A stretch of 64,000 nt of DNA from an uncultured Collinsella sp. (GTDB lineage: Bacteria; Actinomycetota; Coriobacteriia; Coriobacteriales; Coriobacteriaceae). The translations under genes were made by a program, and so were the position numbers. Below the pieces are notes generated by a model that saw only the letters and a program-made list of their open reading frames with translations, did not search any database and was not told where the DNA came from. The stretch covers positions 62,001 through 126,000 of the forward strand of contig CABUQV010000004.1 of the NCBI GenBank assembly GCA_902493855.1, given 5' to 3'. Shown here one piece after another: positions 32,100 through 42,200 of this stretch; positions within the stretch are counted from its first letter, which is position 1; the number at the start of each line of letters is the position of its first letter.

Positions 32100-33166
32100 T
32101 ATGCGTTCCCCTGTTTGGTGCCCTTCATGCGGTACAGGGAGTCCGCAAGAATGGCAGGGTTGTTAACGCCAAAGTCGCCCAGGCGCTCCGGATCCTCGCT
32201 GATGTCGTCCATGAGCTCCTGCAGTGAGCCGTACTCGTCGACGATCTTCTCGGCCACGCCGTCGCGCACGACGGACACACGCGAAAGCGTGCGCAGGCCC
32301 AGCGGCGTCATGACGGAGTCCTCGTCCAGGTCGTCATAGCCCAGAACTGCCGCCACGTGCTGCGGGTCGGACAGGTCCTTAGGCGTCATGCGGCTCAGCT
32401 CGGCGCGGATCTTCTCGGCGTTGGCCTCAGAGGAATCGCTTGCGTAGTCGCGGATCATCAAGTCGTATTCGGTATCCATGCTGGAGCCCGCGAGCTGCTC
32501 GAGCTGCATCTGCACGAGCTTGCCCTGGTTGCCCAGCTTGACAATGCAATCCTTAAGCTCGGTCTTTGCCTGCTGCATGATCTCGAAGCTCGAGAAAATA
32601 CCGGTAATGTCGGCGAGCGTGACGTAGTCGTCGAGCTCGAGGGCCGTCAGGCGCAGCAGGGAGCGGTCGAGCGACTGACGGGTAGTCTGGAGCGTGGCGA
32701 CGAGCTGGTTGACCGAGCTCATGATGGTGGTGACGGGCTGGATCTCGTAACTCTTGCCGTGGACGTACACGTTAACGACGGCGCGACGAGCCGAAACCGA
32801 GATCACGATGGCGTCGGTGAGCACCGACATGCGAGCGGCAGTACGGTGACGCATGCCCGTCTCACTCGTGGCGAGCGAGGGATCGGGATTGAGGTGGAAG
32901 TTGGCGCGCAGGATCTGGGTGAGGTCGCCATCGATAACGATGGCGCCGTCCATCTTGGAAAGCTCGAACAGGCGGTTCGAGGTAAACGAAATGTTGAGCG
33001 GGAAGCCGTCGTTACCGGCAGCGAGCACGTTTTCAGTGTCGCCGACGCAGATAAGGGCACCCAGGTGACCGGCAATGATCATGTCGAGGGCGGTGCGGAT
33101 CGGCTGACCAGGTGCCGTCAGGCGAATGGCCTGTTCCATACGCTTTTGCAGCTCGTTCTTATCCAA
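32099..33166 (-). CDS. disA: DNA integrity scanning protein DisA, diadenylate cyclase
   Basis: This 355-residue protein makes the second messenger c-di-AMP while scanning DNA. The DAC domain carries the DGA motif at 73-75 and RHR at 106-108 (GMRHRTA). A central helical spine and a C-terminal helix-hairpin-helix domain (DPERLGDFGVNNPAIL) follow. It starts the disA-ispD-ispF-cysS run, a linkage shared with Firmicutes. No c-di-AMP phosphodiesterase gene is in the window. Confidence 0.97.
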   Translation of the reverse strand: MDKNELQKRMEQAIRLTAPGQPIRTALDMIIAGHLGALICVGDTENVLAAGNDGFPLNISFTSNRLFELSKMDGAIVIDGDLTQILRANFHLNPDPSLATSETGMRHRTAARMSVLTDAIVISVSARRAVVNVYVHGKSYEIQPVTTIMSSVNQLVATLQTTRQSLDRSLLRLTALELDDYVTLADITGIFSSFEIMQQAKTELKDCIVKLGNQGKLVQMQLEQLAGSSMDTEYDLMIRDYASDSSEANAEKIRAELSRMTPKDLSDPQHVAAVLGYDDLDEDSVMTPLGLRTLSRVSVVRDGVAEKIVDEYGSLQELMDDISEDPERLGDFGVNNPAILADSLYRMKGTKQGNA

Positions 33167-33386
33167 GGCATCGCTCCCATCGTATACGCTCCATAAACGC
33201 CAATAAGTTTCTCACGGTTTGCCCCTGTGACGCCCGCAAAATCCGATGCTTACAGAATGAGCGAACACAGCTTAGGTGGCTCATTTGGGATGGGATCTTT
33301 TGACTGCCCATGTGGTAGCATCGGGTTTCATATAAATAAGGGAGTAGTCGTGTAATCGGGTTCGCCCGCAGAGAGGGAGCCAGACT

Positions 33387-33965
33387 ATGGGACTCGCAGA
33401 GCTCGTGTTGGTCGCCGTTGGCCTTTCGATGGACGCCTTTGCCGTTTCCATCTGCAAGGGCCTTGGCATGAAGAAGATCAACCTTAAAGTCGCCGTGGTG
33501 CTCGGTCTGTTTTTTGGCGGCTTTCAGGCCGGCATGCCCGTAATCGGATGGGCGCTCGGCAGTCAATTCATGGGCATCATCGGACCCATCGACCATTGGA
33601 TCGCCTTTATCCTTTTGGCCTTCATCGGCGGCAAAATGCTGTGGGGGGCCTTTACCGAGGACGAGGACGAAGGCGACGGCAAGGATGCCGAAAAGATCGA
33701 CCTGGGCGAGTACCTAATCCTTGCCATCGCCACCTCGATTGACGCGCTCGCCGTGGGTATCTCGTTTGCGGCGCTCTCGGTCGACATCGTTCCCGCTGTA
33801 TCGCTTATCGGAATCACGACGTTTATCTTCTCCGTCGCCGGCGTAGCGATCGGCCACACCTTTGGCGCGCGCTACGAAAAACCCGCCACCATCGTGGGTG
33901 GCGTCGTGCTCATCCTCATCGGGCTTAAGATCTTGCTTGAGCATCTGGGGATTCTCGCACTGTAA
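33387..33965 (+). CDS. mntP: Manganese efflux pump MntP
   Basis: This 192-residue membrane protein with six predicted helices exports Mn(II). Two internal repeats carry the key acidic residues, LSMDAFAVSICKG near residue 13 and TSIDALAVGISF near residue 116. Between them lies the acidic loop EDEDEGDGKDAEK. ATG 33387 follows GAGGGAGCC. The leader has AAATAAGGGAGTAG, reminiscent of the start of a yybP-ykoY Mn riboswitch, but the rest of that fold is not visible. Confidence 0.93.
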   Translation: MGLAELVLVAVGLSMDAFAVSICKGLGMKKINLKVAVVLGLFFGGFQAGMPVIGWALGSQFMGIIGPIDHWIAFILLAFIGGKMLWGAFTEDEDEGDGKDAEKIDLGEYLILAIATSIDALAVGISFAALSVDIVPAVSLIGITTFIFSVAGVAIGHTFGARYEKPATIVGGVVLILIGLKILLEHLGILAL

Positions 33966-33970
33966 CGAAT

Positions 33971-34005
33971 AACGGCCGCCCGGCATTACGCCAAGCGGCC
34001 GTTTT
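33971..34005 (+). terminator. Terminator of mntP
   Basis: AACGGCCGC and GCGGCCGTT form the stem, with TTTC after it, just downstream of mntP. Confidence 0.82.
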
Positions 34006-34045
34006 CATAGCCAGCCGTTTTAGAGCGGCTTAACTAAGGCGACCT

Positions 34046-35503
34046 TTACGCAGCGAGGCGCTTGAGGACATCGATGAGCAGCTCGTAGAAGCGCTCGGCA
34101 GAAGCGAGCTCCATGCTCTCGTCCGGGGTGTGAACATCGGAGAGCGTCGGACCCACGGCGATGGCGTCCAGACCGTGCAGGGCCTCGGCAAACAGGCCGC
34201 ACTCAAGGCCGGCGTGAATGGACTCGATGCGCAGCTCGGAGCCAAAGAGCTCGCGATAGCTCTCGACGAAGACGTCGCGGACCGGCGAATGCTCGGCATA
34301 GCTCCAGCCGGGATACTCGAACTCAAACTTGGCGTCGAAGCCCAGGACATCGGCCAGCGTCTGCAGACGATCCTTGAACTCGTTCTGCAGCGAGGTGATC
34401 GAGGAACGCGGGGACAGCATGATCTTGACCTCGTCGTCAGAGGTGGCAACCACACCGATGTTGGAGGAAACCTCGACGGAGCCGTCGGTGGCGACGTTGC
34501 GGCGAATCACGCCGTTAGGGGCAAGACGCAGGGCGCGGATGAGGGCAAGCGCGGACTTCTGGTCCATGGCCTCGACCTCGGCGTCGTCGGCAATCTCGAC
34601 GGTGCAGGTAAAGCCGGGGTCGAAGACCTCGAGCTCGGCAGTGACGTCGGCGATGATGCCCTTTGCGATCTGGGCCGCGGCCTCGGCGGCAGCGTGGTCG
34701 GCGTAGACCAGAACAGCTTTGCACTCACGGTTGATGGCGTTGTCCTTGGTGCCGCCGTTAAAGCTAACGATGGCGGGCTCGCCGGCGACCATCAGGCGGT
34801 CGATGATGCGGGCCATGATGAGGTTGCCGTTGCCGCGCTCCAGGTGGATGTCGGCGCCGGAGTGACCGCCCAACAGGCCAGAAATCTCGAGCGTGAGGGT
34901 GCTACCGGTCTTGTGCTCGCGCGCGATCGGGCAGGTGTAGGTAACGACGACGCCGCCGGCGCAGCTGACGGTGGCAACGCCCTCTTCCTCGGAGTCAAGG
35001 TTAATCATGGTGCGGGCGCTAATCTGGGACTTGTCGAGCGTCTCGGCGCCGACCAGGCCAGTCTCCTCGTCGGTGGTGAATACGCACTCGAGGGCCGGAT
35101 GGGCAATCGAATCGTCGTTGAGCACAGTAAGCATAAGCGCGACGGCGATGCCGTTGTCAGCGCCCAGCGTAGTACCGTTAGCGGTGAGGACGCCGTCCTT
35201 GACGACCAGGTCGATACCATCAGTCGTAAAGTCGTGCTCAACGGAGCCCAGCTTGTCGCACACCATGTCGATGTGACCCTGCAGCATCACGGTCGGGGCA
35301 TTCTCGGCGCCGGCAGATGCGGGCTTGCGAATGATGACGTTGTAGACCTCGTCCTGATACACATCGAGACCGCGCTCCTTGGCAAACGCGACCAGGAAAT
35401 CGCTGATGCCCTTCTCGTTGCCAGACCCACGGGGGATCGCGCTGACCTCCTCAAAGAAATGGAACAGCTGGGCGGGCTCGTAGCCGGTAATCTTGTAGTC
35501 CAT
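34046..35503 (-). CDS. pepD: Aminoacyl-histidine dipeptidase (Xaa-His dipeptidase), M20
   Basis: This 485-residue zinc dipeptidase cleaves dipeptides such as carnosine-like Xaa-His. M20 family metal-site motifs are seen in order: GHIDMVC near residue 81, GADNG near 117, the catalytic DEETGLVGA near 146, NLDSEE, and LECGLFAEAL near the C-terminus. The lid/dimer domain sits in the middle. ATG 35503 follows AAGGAGG. It is a single gene between mntP and clpC. Confidence 0.94.
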   Translation of the reverse strand: MDYKITGYEPAQLFHFFEEVSAIPRGSGNEKGISDFLVAFAKERGLDVYQDEVYNVIIRKPASAGAENAPTVMLQGHIDMVCDKLGSVEHDFTTDGIDLVVKDGVLTANGTTLGADNGIAVALMLTVLNDDSIAHPALECVFTTDEETGLVGAETLDKSQISARTMINLDSEEEGVATVSCAGGVVVTYTCPIAREHKTGSTLTLEISGLLGGHSGADIHLERGNGNLIMARIIDRLMVAGEPAIVSFNGGTKDNAINRECKAVLVYADHAAAEAAAQIAKGIIADVTAELEVFDPGFTCTVEIADDAEVEAMDQKSALALIRALRLAPNGVIRRNVATDGSVEVSSNIGVVATSDDEVKIMLSPRSSITSLQNEFKDRLQTLADVLGFDAKFEFEYPGWSYAEHSPVRDVFVESYRELFGSELRIESIHAGLECGLFAEALHGLDAIAVGPTLSDVHTPDESMELASAERFYELLIDVLKRLAA

Positions 35504-35660
35504 GGTGCCTCCTTGGCGCAACTGGTTAGACAGTAAGACATGCGACTTGTATATTCCCAGACTTTGCGTGCATAAACCAGTCGAAAACGCCGAGCGCCCT
35601 CGCATCATCGGCTAACGGTGGACCGTATAGCGTAACGGTCACAACTTCCGCAGCTCTACA

Positions 35661-35692
35661 AATCGAGGCGCCCTTTCCGGAGCGCCTCGATT
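35661..35692. terminator. Hairpin after clpC
   Basis: AATCGAGGCGC and GCGCCTCGATT form an 11-bp perfect stem, 26 bp after the clpC stop. The T-tract is weak on both sides, so termination is likely but not certain. Confidence 0.6.
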
Positions 35693-35717
35693 GCGCGTAT
35701 CAAATTGTCGCCACGCC

Positions 35718-38360
35718 CTACAGCGCGCCGGAACCGGCTTGCATCATGCCGCCGGGGCCCGAGGTCACGCCGCCGCTCACGGGCGCGGTGTTGCCGGTGT
35801 GCGGTGCCGCCGGGGCGGTATCGCCACCGAGCGTGCCCACCGGACGCGGTGCCGGGATCTCGCCCGTGCCGTGGCTAAAGACAAACTTGCCATCGGCCAC
35901 GTCGCACAGGACGGTATCGCCCTCGCCCCACTCGCCAGCCAGCAGTTCCTCGGACAGCGGATCCTCGATGAGCTTTTGGATAGCACGGCGCAGCGGACGC
36001 GCGCCGTTGGTGAGGTCGGTGCCCTCGGCCACGATCTTGTCATAGGCCGCATCGGTGAGCTTGATATTCATGCCGTTTGCGATCATGCGCTGACGCAGGT
36101 CGTCCACCAGCAGGTGAGCGATCTTGGTCAGGTTCTCGCCCGAGAGCTTCTGGAACACCACAATGTCGTCGATACGGTTGAGCAACTCGGGGCGGAACAG
36201 GCGCTTGAGCTCACCCATCGCACGACCCTTGATCTCGCTCGACGTAAGACCCTGCTCACCGGTGGTGCCAAAACCGACGCTCGCATCCTGCGCGATCTCG
36301 CGGGCACCCACGTTGGACGTCATGATGATCACGGTATTGCGGAAGTCGACCGTCTTGCCCTGGCTATCGGTCAGGCGGCCCTCCTCCAGCACCTGCAGCA
36401 GGATATTGAAGATGTCGGGGTGCGCCTTCTCGATCTCGTCGAACAGCACGACCGAGTACGGGTGACGGCGAACAGCCTTGGTGAGCTGGCCGCCCTCGTC
36501 GTGGCCCACATAGCCCGGGGGGCTACCGATGAGCTTGGAGACCTCGAACTCACTGCCAAACTCCGACATATCGAAGCTGATGAGCGCGTCCTTGCTGCCA
36601 AAGAGATACTCGGCGAGCGTCTTGGCGAGCTCGGTTTTGCCCGTGCCGGTGGGGCCCAGGAAGATAAAGCTGCCGCCGGGGCGACGCGGGTCCTTGAGCG
36701 GCGAGCGGCTGCGGCGCACGGCCTTGGCAACGGCCTCGACGGCCTCGTCCTGACCGATGATGCGCGTCTTGAGCACGCTTTCGGCCTGCAGCAGGCGGCG
36801 GCTCTCGCTCTCGGTGAGCGAGGACACCGGCACGCCCGAGGTCACGGACACGATGTCGGCAATCTGGGAGACATCGATGGTGAGCGGGCTGGCGTCGAGC
36901 TCGGCCGTCCAGGCAGCCTTGGCCTCGGCGAGCTCAATCTCGGCAGCCTTTTGCTGCTCGGTGATCTCGGCGGCCTTGTTCATGTCGTCGCTCTCGGTGG
37001 CCTCCTGCGCGGCGGCCTTAAGCTCCTCCACGCGATGCTCGGCCTCGCGCACCGGCTCGGGCGCGCGGTTGGCGGCGATGCGGGCGCGGGCGCCGGCCTC
37101 GTCAATGAGGTCGATGGCCTTATCGGGCAGGAAGCGATCCTGGATGTAGCGGTCGGAGAGGTTCGCGGCGGCCTCGATAGCACCCTGCGTATAGCGCACA
37201 TGGTGGTGCTCCTCGTAGCGCGGCTTGAGCGCGGTCAGGATCTTGACCGTGTCCTCGACGCTCGGCTCCTCGACATCGATGGTCTGGAAGCGACGCTCGA
37301 AGGCCGGGTCCTTGGTGAGGTACTTGCGGAACTCCTCGGCCGTGGTGGCACCGATGATCTGGAAAGCACCGCGTGCGAGAACGGGCTTGAGCATGGAGCT
37401 CGCGTCGATGGAGCCCTCGGCAGAGCCGGCACCGATGATGGTGTGCATCTCGTCAATAAACAGGATGACGTCGTCAGCTTCGGTGGCCTCCTGGATCACG
37501 TTCTTGAGGCGCTCCTCAAACTCGCCGCGATACTTGGCGCCCGCCACGAGGCCCGGCAGGTCGAGCGTCCAGATATTCTGGTTCATGAGGTTCTCGGGCA
37601 CGTTGCCGGCTGCAATCTGCTGAGCCAGGCCCTCGACGATGGCCGTCTTGCCCACGCCGGGGTCGCCCAGAATGAGCGGGTTGTTCTTGGTGCGGCGCGA
37701 AAGAATTTCCATCATACGCTGGACTTCCTTTTCGCGACCAATTACAGGGTCGAGCTCGCCGTCGCGCGCCTTCTGCGTGAGGTTGGTCGCGAACTGCTTA
37801 AGCGTATCGGTGCCACCCCCCCCTTGCTGAGAGGTATCCGAGCCGCTAAAGAACGGCAGGCCCGCACCAGGACGACCAGCACCGGCGCCGGCGAGCGGAC
37901 GCTTCTTGTCCTGGTCCTTGGCGGTGAGTTTCTCGATAGCCTTTTTGATGGAGGCGGACGACACACCCAGGCGCATGAGGATGTCCATGGCCATGCCGTT
38001 GCCCTCTTCGACGATGCCGATCAGCAAGTGCTCGGTCGACACGTAGGTCTGGTTGTTCTCGCGCGCCACGCGGAATGAACGCTCCATCACGCTAATGACG
38101 AGCGGCGTAAAGGCGAGCTTGGCCGCCTCGGTCTCCTCACTGGGCTCGGGAACCGTGGTCTGGACCTCTTTGAGAGTATCCATGATGTCATCATAGGAGA
38201 TGTCGAGCGAACGCAGCGCCTCGGCGGCAATGCCCTCGTCCTCCTTGGCAAGCGCGAGCAGCAGGTGCTCGGTGCCCACCTTATTTGAATGAAGATCGAG
38301 CGCTTCTTGCTTGGCCATGGACATGACCTTACGCGCACGATCGGTAAAACGGTCTAACAT
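35718..38360 (-). CDS. clpC: ATP-dependent Clp protease ATP-binding subunit ClpC
   Basis: This 880-residue AAA+ unfoldase feeds proteins to ClpP. Two Clp-N repeats cover residues 1-145. The first ATPase domain has Walker A GDPGVGKT at 232-239 and Walker B LFIDEMHT. A UVR-like middle segment follows, and the second ATPase domain has GPTGTGKTELAK and VVLFDEIEKAHPD. The C-terminal tail is rich in Gly, Pro and Ala. ATG 38360 follows GAGGAACTAGC; longer starts have no ribosome-binding site. No ctsR, mcsA or mcsB neighbours are present, unlike Bacillus. A GC-rich hairpin lies in the leader. Confidence 0.96.
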   Translation of the reverse strand: MLDRFTDRARKVMSMAKQEALDLHSNKVGTEHLLLALAKEDEGIAAEALRSLDISYDDIMDTLKEVQTTVPEPSEETEAAKLAFTPLVISVMERSFRVARENNQTYVSTEHLLIGIVEEGNGMAMDILMRLGVSSASIKKAIEKLTAKDQDKKRPLAGAGAGRPGAGLPFFSGSDTSQQGGGGTDTLKQFATNLTQKARDGELDPVIGREKEVQRMMEILSRRTKNNPLILGDPGVGKTAIVEGLAQQIAAGNVPENLMNQNIWTLDLPGLVAGAKYRGEFEERLKNVIQEATEADDVILFIDEMHTIIGAGSAEGSIDASSMLKPVLARGAFQIIGATTAEEFRKYLTKDPAFERRFQTIDVEEPSVEDTVKILTALKPRYEEHHHVRYTQGAIEAAANLSDRYIQDRFLPDKAIDLIDEAGARARIAANRAPEPVREAEHRVEELKAAAQEATESDDMNKAAEITEQQKAAEIELAEAKAAWTAELDASPLTIDVSQIADIVSVTSGVPVSSLTESESRRLLQAESVLKTRIIGQDEAVEAVAKAVRRSRSPLKDPRRPGGSFIFLGPTGTGKTELAKTLAEYLFGSKDALISFDMSEFGSEFEVSKLIGSPPGYVGHDEGGQLTKAVRRHPYSVVLFDEIEKAHPDIFNILLQVLEEGRLTDSQGKTVDFRNTVIIMTSNVGAREIAQDASVGFGTTGEQGLTSSEIKGRAMGELKRLFRPELLNRIDDIVVFQKLSGENLTKIAHLLVDDLRQRMIANGMNIKLTDAAYDKIVAEGTDLTNGARPLRRAIQKLIEDPLSEELLAGEWGEGDTVLCDVADGKFVFSHGTGEIPAPRPVGTLGGDTAPAAPHTGNTAPVSGGVTSGPGGMMQAGSGAL

Positions 38361-38397
38361 GCTAGTTCCTCTTAGACGAGCTAGTTTTTTCAAACGC

Positions 38398-38423
38398 AAA
38401 GCGCCGCCCCGCGGCAGCGCTTT
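38398..38423. other. Leader hairpin of clpC
   Basis: AAAGCGCCGCC and GGCAGCGCTTT pair, with one mismatch, 38-63 bp upstream of the clpC start. It could be a leader stem or a terminator of the tetR side. I see no CIRCE, HAIR or CtsR box. Confidence 0.35.
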
Positions 38424-38557
38424 GGTCTCTTTACCCATATGGAGTATATGTTAACAGCTGGAGGAATATCTATAAACCCGGCTCACATGAATGCAGGTTA
38501 TGACCGCATCGCGGGACTCACCGCGCGATGCGCGACGGGCGCCCCGCAAGAGAAACC

Positions 38558-39247
38558 CTAGACGTCTTTCACCACGTCGGGACTCGTCGCACGCGATGCG
38601 CGATAGGCATCGGCCTCCTTGGAGACGCGTTCGAGCAGCTCGGATGTATCGACGCCCTCGACTTGCGCGACCGTTTCAACCGTCTGCATGGCGACCGCCC
38701 TCAGGTACGCGCACGCGCTGTCCCCCAGCTGCTCGAGGTCTATCTCCTCGCCGCCCTCCCGGGCAAAGCCGACCGCCATCACAAAGCCCATGATGCCCGA
38801 GACCAGAAAGCCCACCGCAAAGCTCGAATCTGCCTTGAGCTCTTCTCCGTCGGGGTGGACGATCTCTCTCACGCGGTCGATGATGATCGTATGGATGCCC
38901 TGCTCGACCTGCTCGGCGGCACCCGCCCTCATGGTGATGACGATGCGCCGCAGCAGGCAGCGGACGTCGCGCCGGTCGAACGCCGAAAGGTCGCCCTCGC
39001 TCGAAAAATGCCAGAGGGCATCGGTGATGAGCTCGTTATCCTGCAGCAGCTGGGCTATGGCGATGGCGACGAGTTCATCGAAATCGTGAAAATAGTAGTA
39101 AAACGTTCCGCGATTGCACTGGGCGGCGCGGGTCACCTCGCCAACCGACAGCTCGAAGATGCTGTTGTTCTCGATGAGCTCCCAAAACGCCTCGATGATA
39201 CGGGTGCGTGCATCGGGCGCATCGGCGTCCTTACGCGGTCTCGCCAT
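38558..39247 (-). CDS. TetR-family transcriptional regulator
   Basis: This 229-residue regulator has an N-terminal TetR HTH (residues 10-60: TRIIEAFWELI, then VTRAAQCNRGTFYYYFHDFDEL) and a helical ligand-binding domain with a hydrophobic segment VGFLVSGIMGFVMAVGFA. ATG 39247 is used; it overlaps the end of the giant activase gene by 17 bases, so the two are one operon. The 21-bp palindrome at 43720-43740, ahead of the operon, is the natural binding site. The ligand is unknown. Confidence 0.88.
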   Translation of the reverse strand: MARPRKDADAPDARTRIIEAFWELIENNSIFELSVGEVTRAAQCNRGTFYYYFHDFDELVAIAIAQLLQDNELITDALWHFSSEGDLSAFDRRDVRCLLRRIVITMRAGAAEQVEQGIHTIIIDRVREIVHPDGEELKADSSFAVGFLVSGIMGFVMAVGFAREGGEEIDLEQLGDSACAYLRAVAMQTVETVAQVEGVDTSELLERVSKEADAYRASRATSPDVVKDV

Positions 39248-42200
39248 GCGCCTCACCGCACCCCTGCGCCTTGGCGTTCATGATGAGCATCTGAAGACGG
39301 TTCTCCACGTTGGCGAAGCTCACGTCGGGATCGTAGTCGAGCGGCAGGAACTGCGCCGTGGGATACTGCTCCTTGAGCGCATGGATGAGCCCGCGCCCCA
39401 CGACATGGTTGGGCAGACACCCGAACGGCTGCAGGATCACGAAGTTGCGGCAGCCGCGCTTGGCGTGCTCGAGGATCTCCGCCGGAATCAGCACGCCCTC
39501 GCCCGCATCGAACGTATGGTGCAGGATCTTATCGCTCGCGCGCACGAGCTCGGGCATGCGCGTCGGCGGCTCGTAGAGCGGGCTCGCCGCGCCCAGGCGG
39601 TCGCAACGGTCGTGCGCGAGCTCGAACAGGTTGTCCGCCGTGGCGTACCAGGCCTTTTCGGGCAGCGACAGGTCGACGTGGAACTCGCGCGACTGCGCAT
39701 GCTTGTAGAAATAGGTCTTGCGGATCACGTCGGTCATGCGCGCCTCGATGACCTCGAGCCCGTTGTCCTCGAGGTAGCGCTCGATCTCGTGGTTGGCGCC
39801 GAGATGGAAATTGAGCAGGTACTCGCCCACGATGAGAACGGTCGGATGCGGGTTCGAGCGGTCGTACGGAACGGCGTCCATGATCGCAAGCGCGCGTTTG
39901 AAGCCCGTCGCCTGGCCTCTCAGCCCCGAGCGCTCCATGCCCTCGATAACCTCATCGAGCGCGCGGTCGAACGCAGCGTCCGCCGCGCCCTTCTCGAGCT
40001 CATAGGGACGGATGCGCCTAAGCATGGCCTCGAGGGCATCGATCATGGGAAGACCGTAGGCGATCTGGATGCTCGGGCCAAGGCCGAGCTTGAAGCCCGG
40101 ATGCGCATTGTGGGCATCGACGTCGTCGTTGGTGAGCACCGGGACATAGTCGTATCCCGCGTCGTCGAGCGCGCGGCGCAGCAGGGGCATGTAGTGCGTC
40201 AGGCGGCAGTCGCCGATATACTTGCCAGTCACCACGGCGACGTCGTGCGGGTCGTACTTACCGCTCTTGAGTGCCGCGAGCGCCTCGCCGATCACGATTT
40301 GCGCGGGGAAGCAGATGTCGTTGTGCACATAGCGTTTGCCCAGGCGGATGGCATCCTCGCGCCCGATATCAAGGGCCTCGGCGCGCACGCCCTGATTGCG
40401 CATCGCCGCGGTCATGAGCCTGCAGAACGCATGGGAGGTGTTGGGGACCAGCGCGATCTTGTCGTGCCGGTCGCGCTTGGTGTACTTGACCTTATACGGG
40501 TCGTCGAGCGGATGGACCGCGTGCACCCGGGCGCCCTCGGCACGCTCCTCCGCGCGACGACGGTTGACCGACTCGATAAACGAACGCACGCGAATGCCCA
40601 TGGGACCGGCGACGTCGCTCTCATCGAGCTTGATCATCATCGGAACCTTGGAGCCCATCTCGCCCATCATGCGCGCGATCTCGTCGGTGAGATACGCATC
40701 GTGGCCGCAGCCGAAGCTGCCCATCTGCACGAGCTCGAGCTCGGGCGTCGATGCGACGATGACCGCGCACGACAGCATGCGCGCATGGTAGTTGTTCACG
40801 ATGTCGATGCGGCTGTTGGAAAGATCGACGTTGCAGACCCCCGGCACCGCATCGGGCGTCAGCACGGGGATGCCGCGCTCAGAGAAGAGCTTGGGCAGCC
40901 CGTGGTTGACCAGCGGGTCGTTGTGGTACGGGCGCGAAGCGATCACCACCGCGTAGCCGCCGTCCTCGCGCACGTTCTCGAGCACCTGCCTGCCGCGCAG
41001 CTGCAGCTGGTTCTCAAACGTCTCCTGCGCGCGGTCCGCCTGCTCGGTCGCCTTGGCAACCAGGTCGGCATCGATATCGAAGGTCTCCTTGCACCACGCC
41101 TTGAGCTGGCGGTTTCGGTCGCCCTCGTCGTACCAGTGGAACAGCGGCGTATCGAACGGAACGCCGAAACGCTCCTCCGGGTTATCGGAATTGCGCATCA
41201 CGTAGGGGTATCCCTTTACGACGGCGCACATCCACTCGCTGGTAGAGGCGGTGTTTTCGGTGGGCACCGTCGTGATGATGGGCATGAAGATGCGGTCGAC
41301 GCCGGCGTCGACGAGATTGCGGATGTGCCCGTGGACGAGCTTGGCCGGGAAGCACACGGTGTCGGATGTGACGTGCGCCAGACCGCGCTCGTACATCGCC
41401 TTGGTGCTGCGTCCCGAGACGCGCACCTTAAAGCCGAGCGTGCTGAAGAACGTCGACCAGAACGGCATGGTGTCCCAGAACTCGAGCACACGGGGAATGC
41501 CGATCGTGACATCGCGCCCCCCGCAGACGGGAACCGTGGGGTACGACTCGAACAGCAGCTTCTCGCGGTCGACAAAGAGATTGGGGGCAGCCGCGGTCCG
41601 GTCGCGCCCCGTGCCGGGTGCCTGTGCCTCGCAAGCACCCTGCGGACGCAGCTCCTCCGCCGCGGGAACCTCGCGCACGAGCTCATCCCATGAGATGGCG
41701 CCGCCGCGCGGGCAGCGATTGCCCGTGACGTAAAGCGAGCCGTCGCCAAATGCCACGACCGCGCGCTGGCAGCGGTTGTTGCACCGACGGCAGGTAACGC
41801 CGCCGAACTCGCGATGCTCGAAGCGCTCCACGGCATCGAGCCCGATAAACGACGTGCCGGCGTCGCCCTTGCGGCATTCCTCGCGCGCGAGCAGGGCGAT
41901 ACCGATAGCGCCCATCAGCCCCGGGTGGGGCGCACGCGTGACGGGTTTGCCCAGATACTGCTCGAATGCGCGCAGCACCGCGTCGTTTCGGAACGTGCCG
42001 CCCTGGACGACGACTTTGTCGCCCAGACGGTTGAGATTTGAAACGCGAATGACCTTGGTGAACACGTTCTCGATAATCGAACGGCAGAGACCGGCCATGA
42101 TGTCGCCCGGACCCTTACCGCGCCGCTGCTCGGAAACGACGCTGCTGTTCATGAACACCGTGCAGCGGCTGCCGAGAACGGCGGGGGCTTTGGACGAAAA

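Noticed and set aside
35691..41693. Very long open frames opposite clpC (795 codons) and opposite the activase gene (859 codons), and similar ones opposite lysS, nusG-rplK and pepD
   Set aside because: They are mirror frames of clearly identified genes in GC-rich DNA, have no domains and no ribosome-binding sites, and show the Ala/Arg/Gly/Val-rich composition typical of such shadows.
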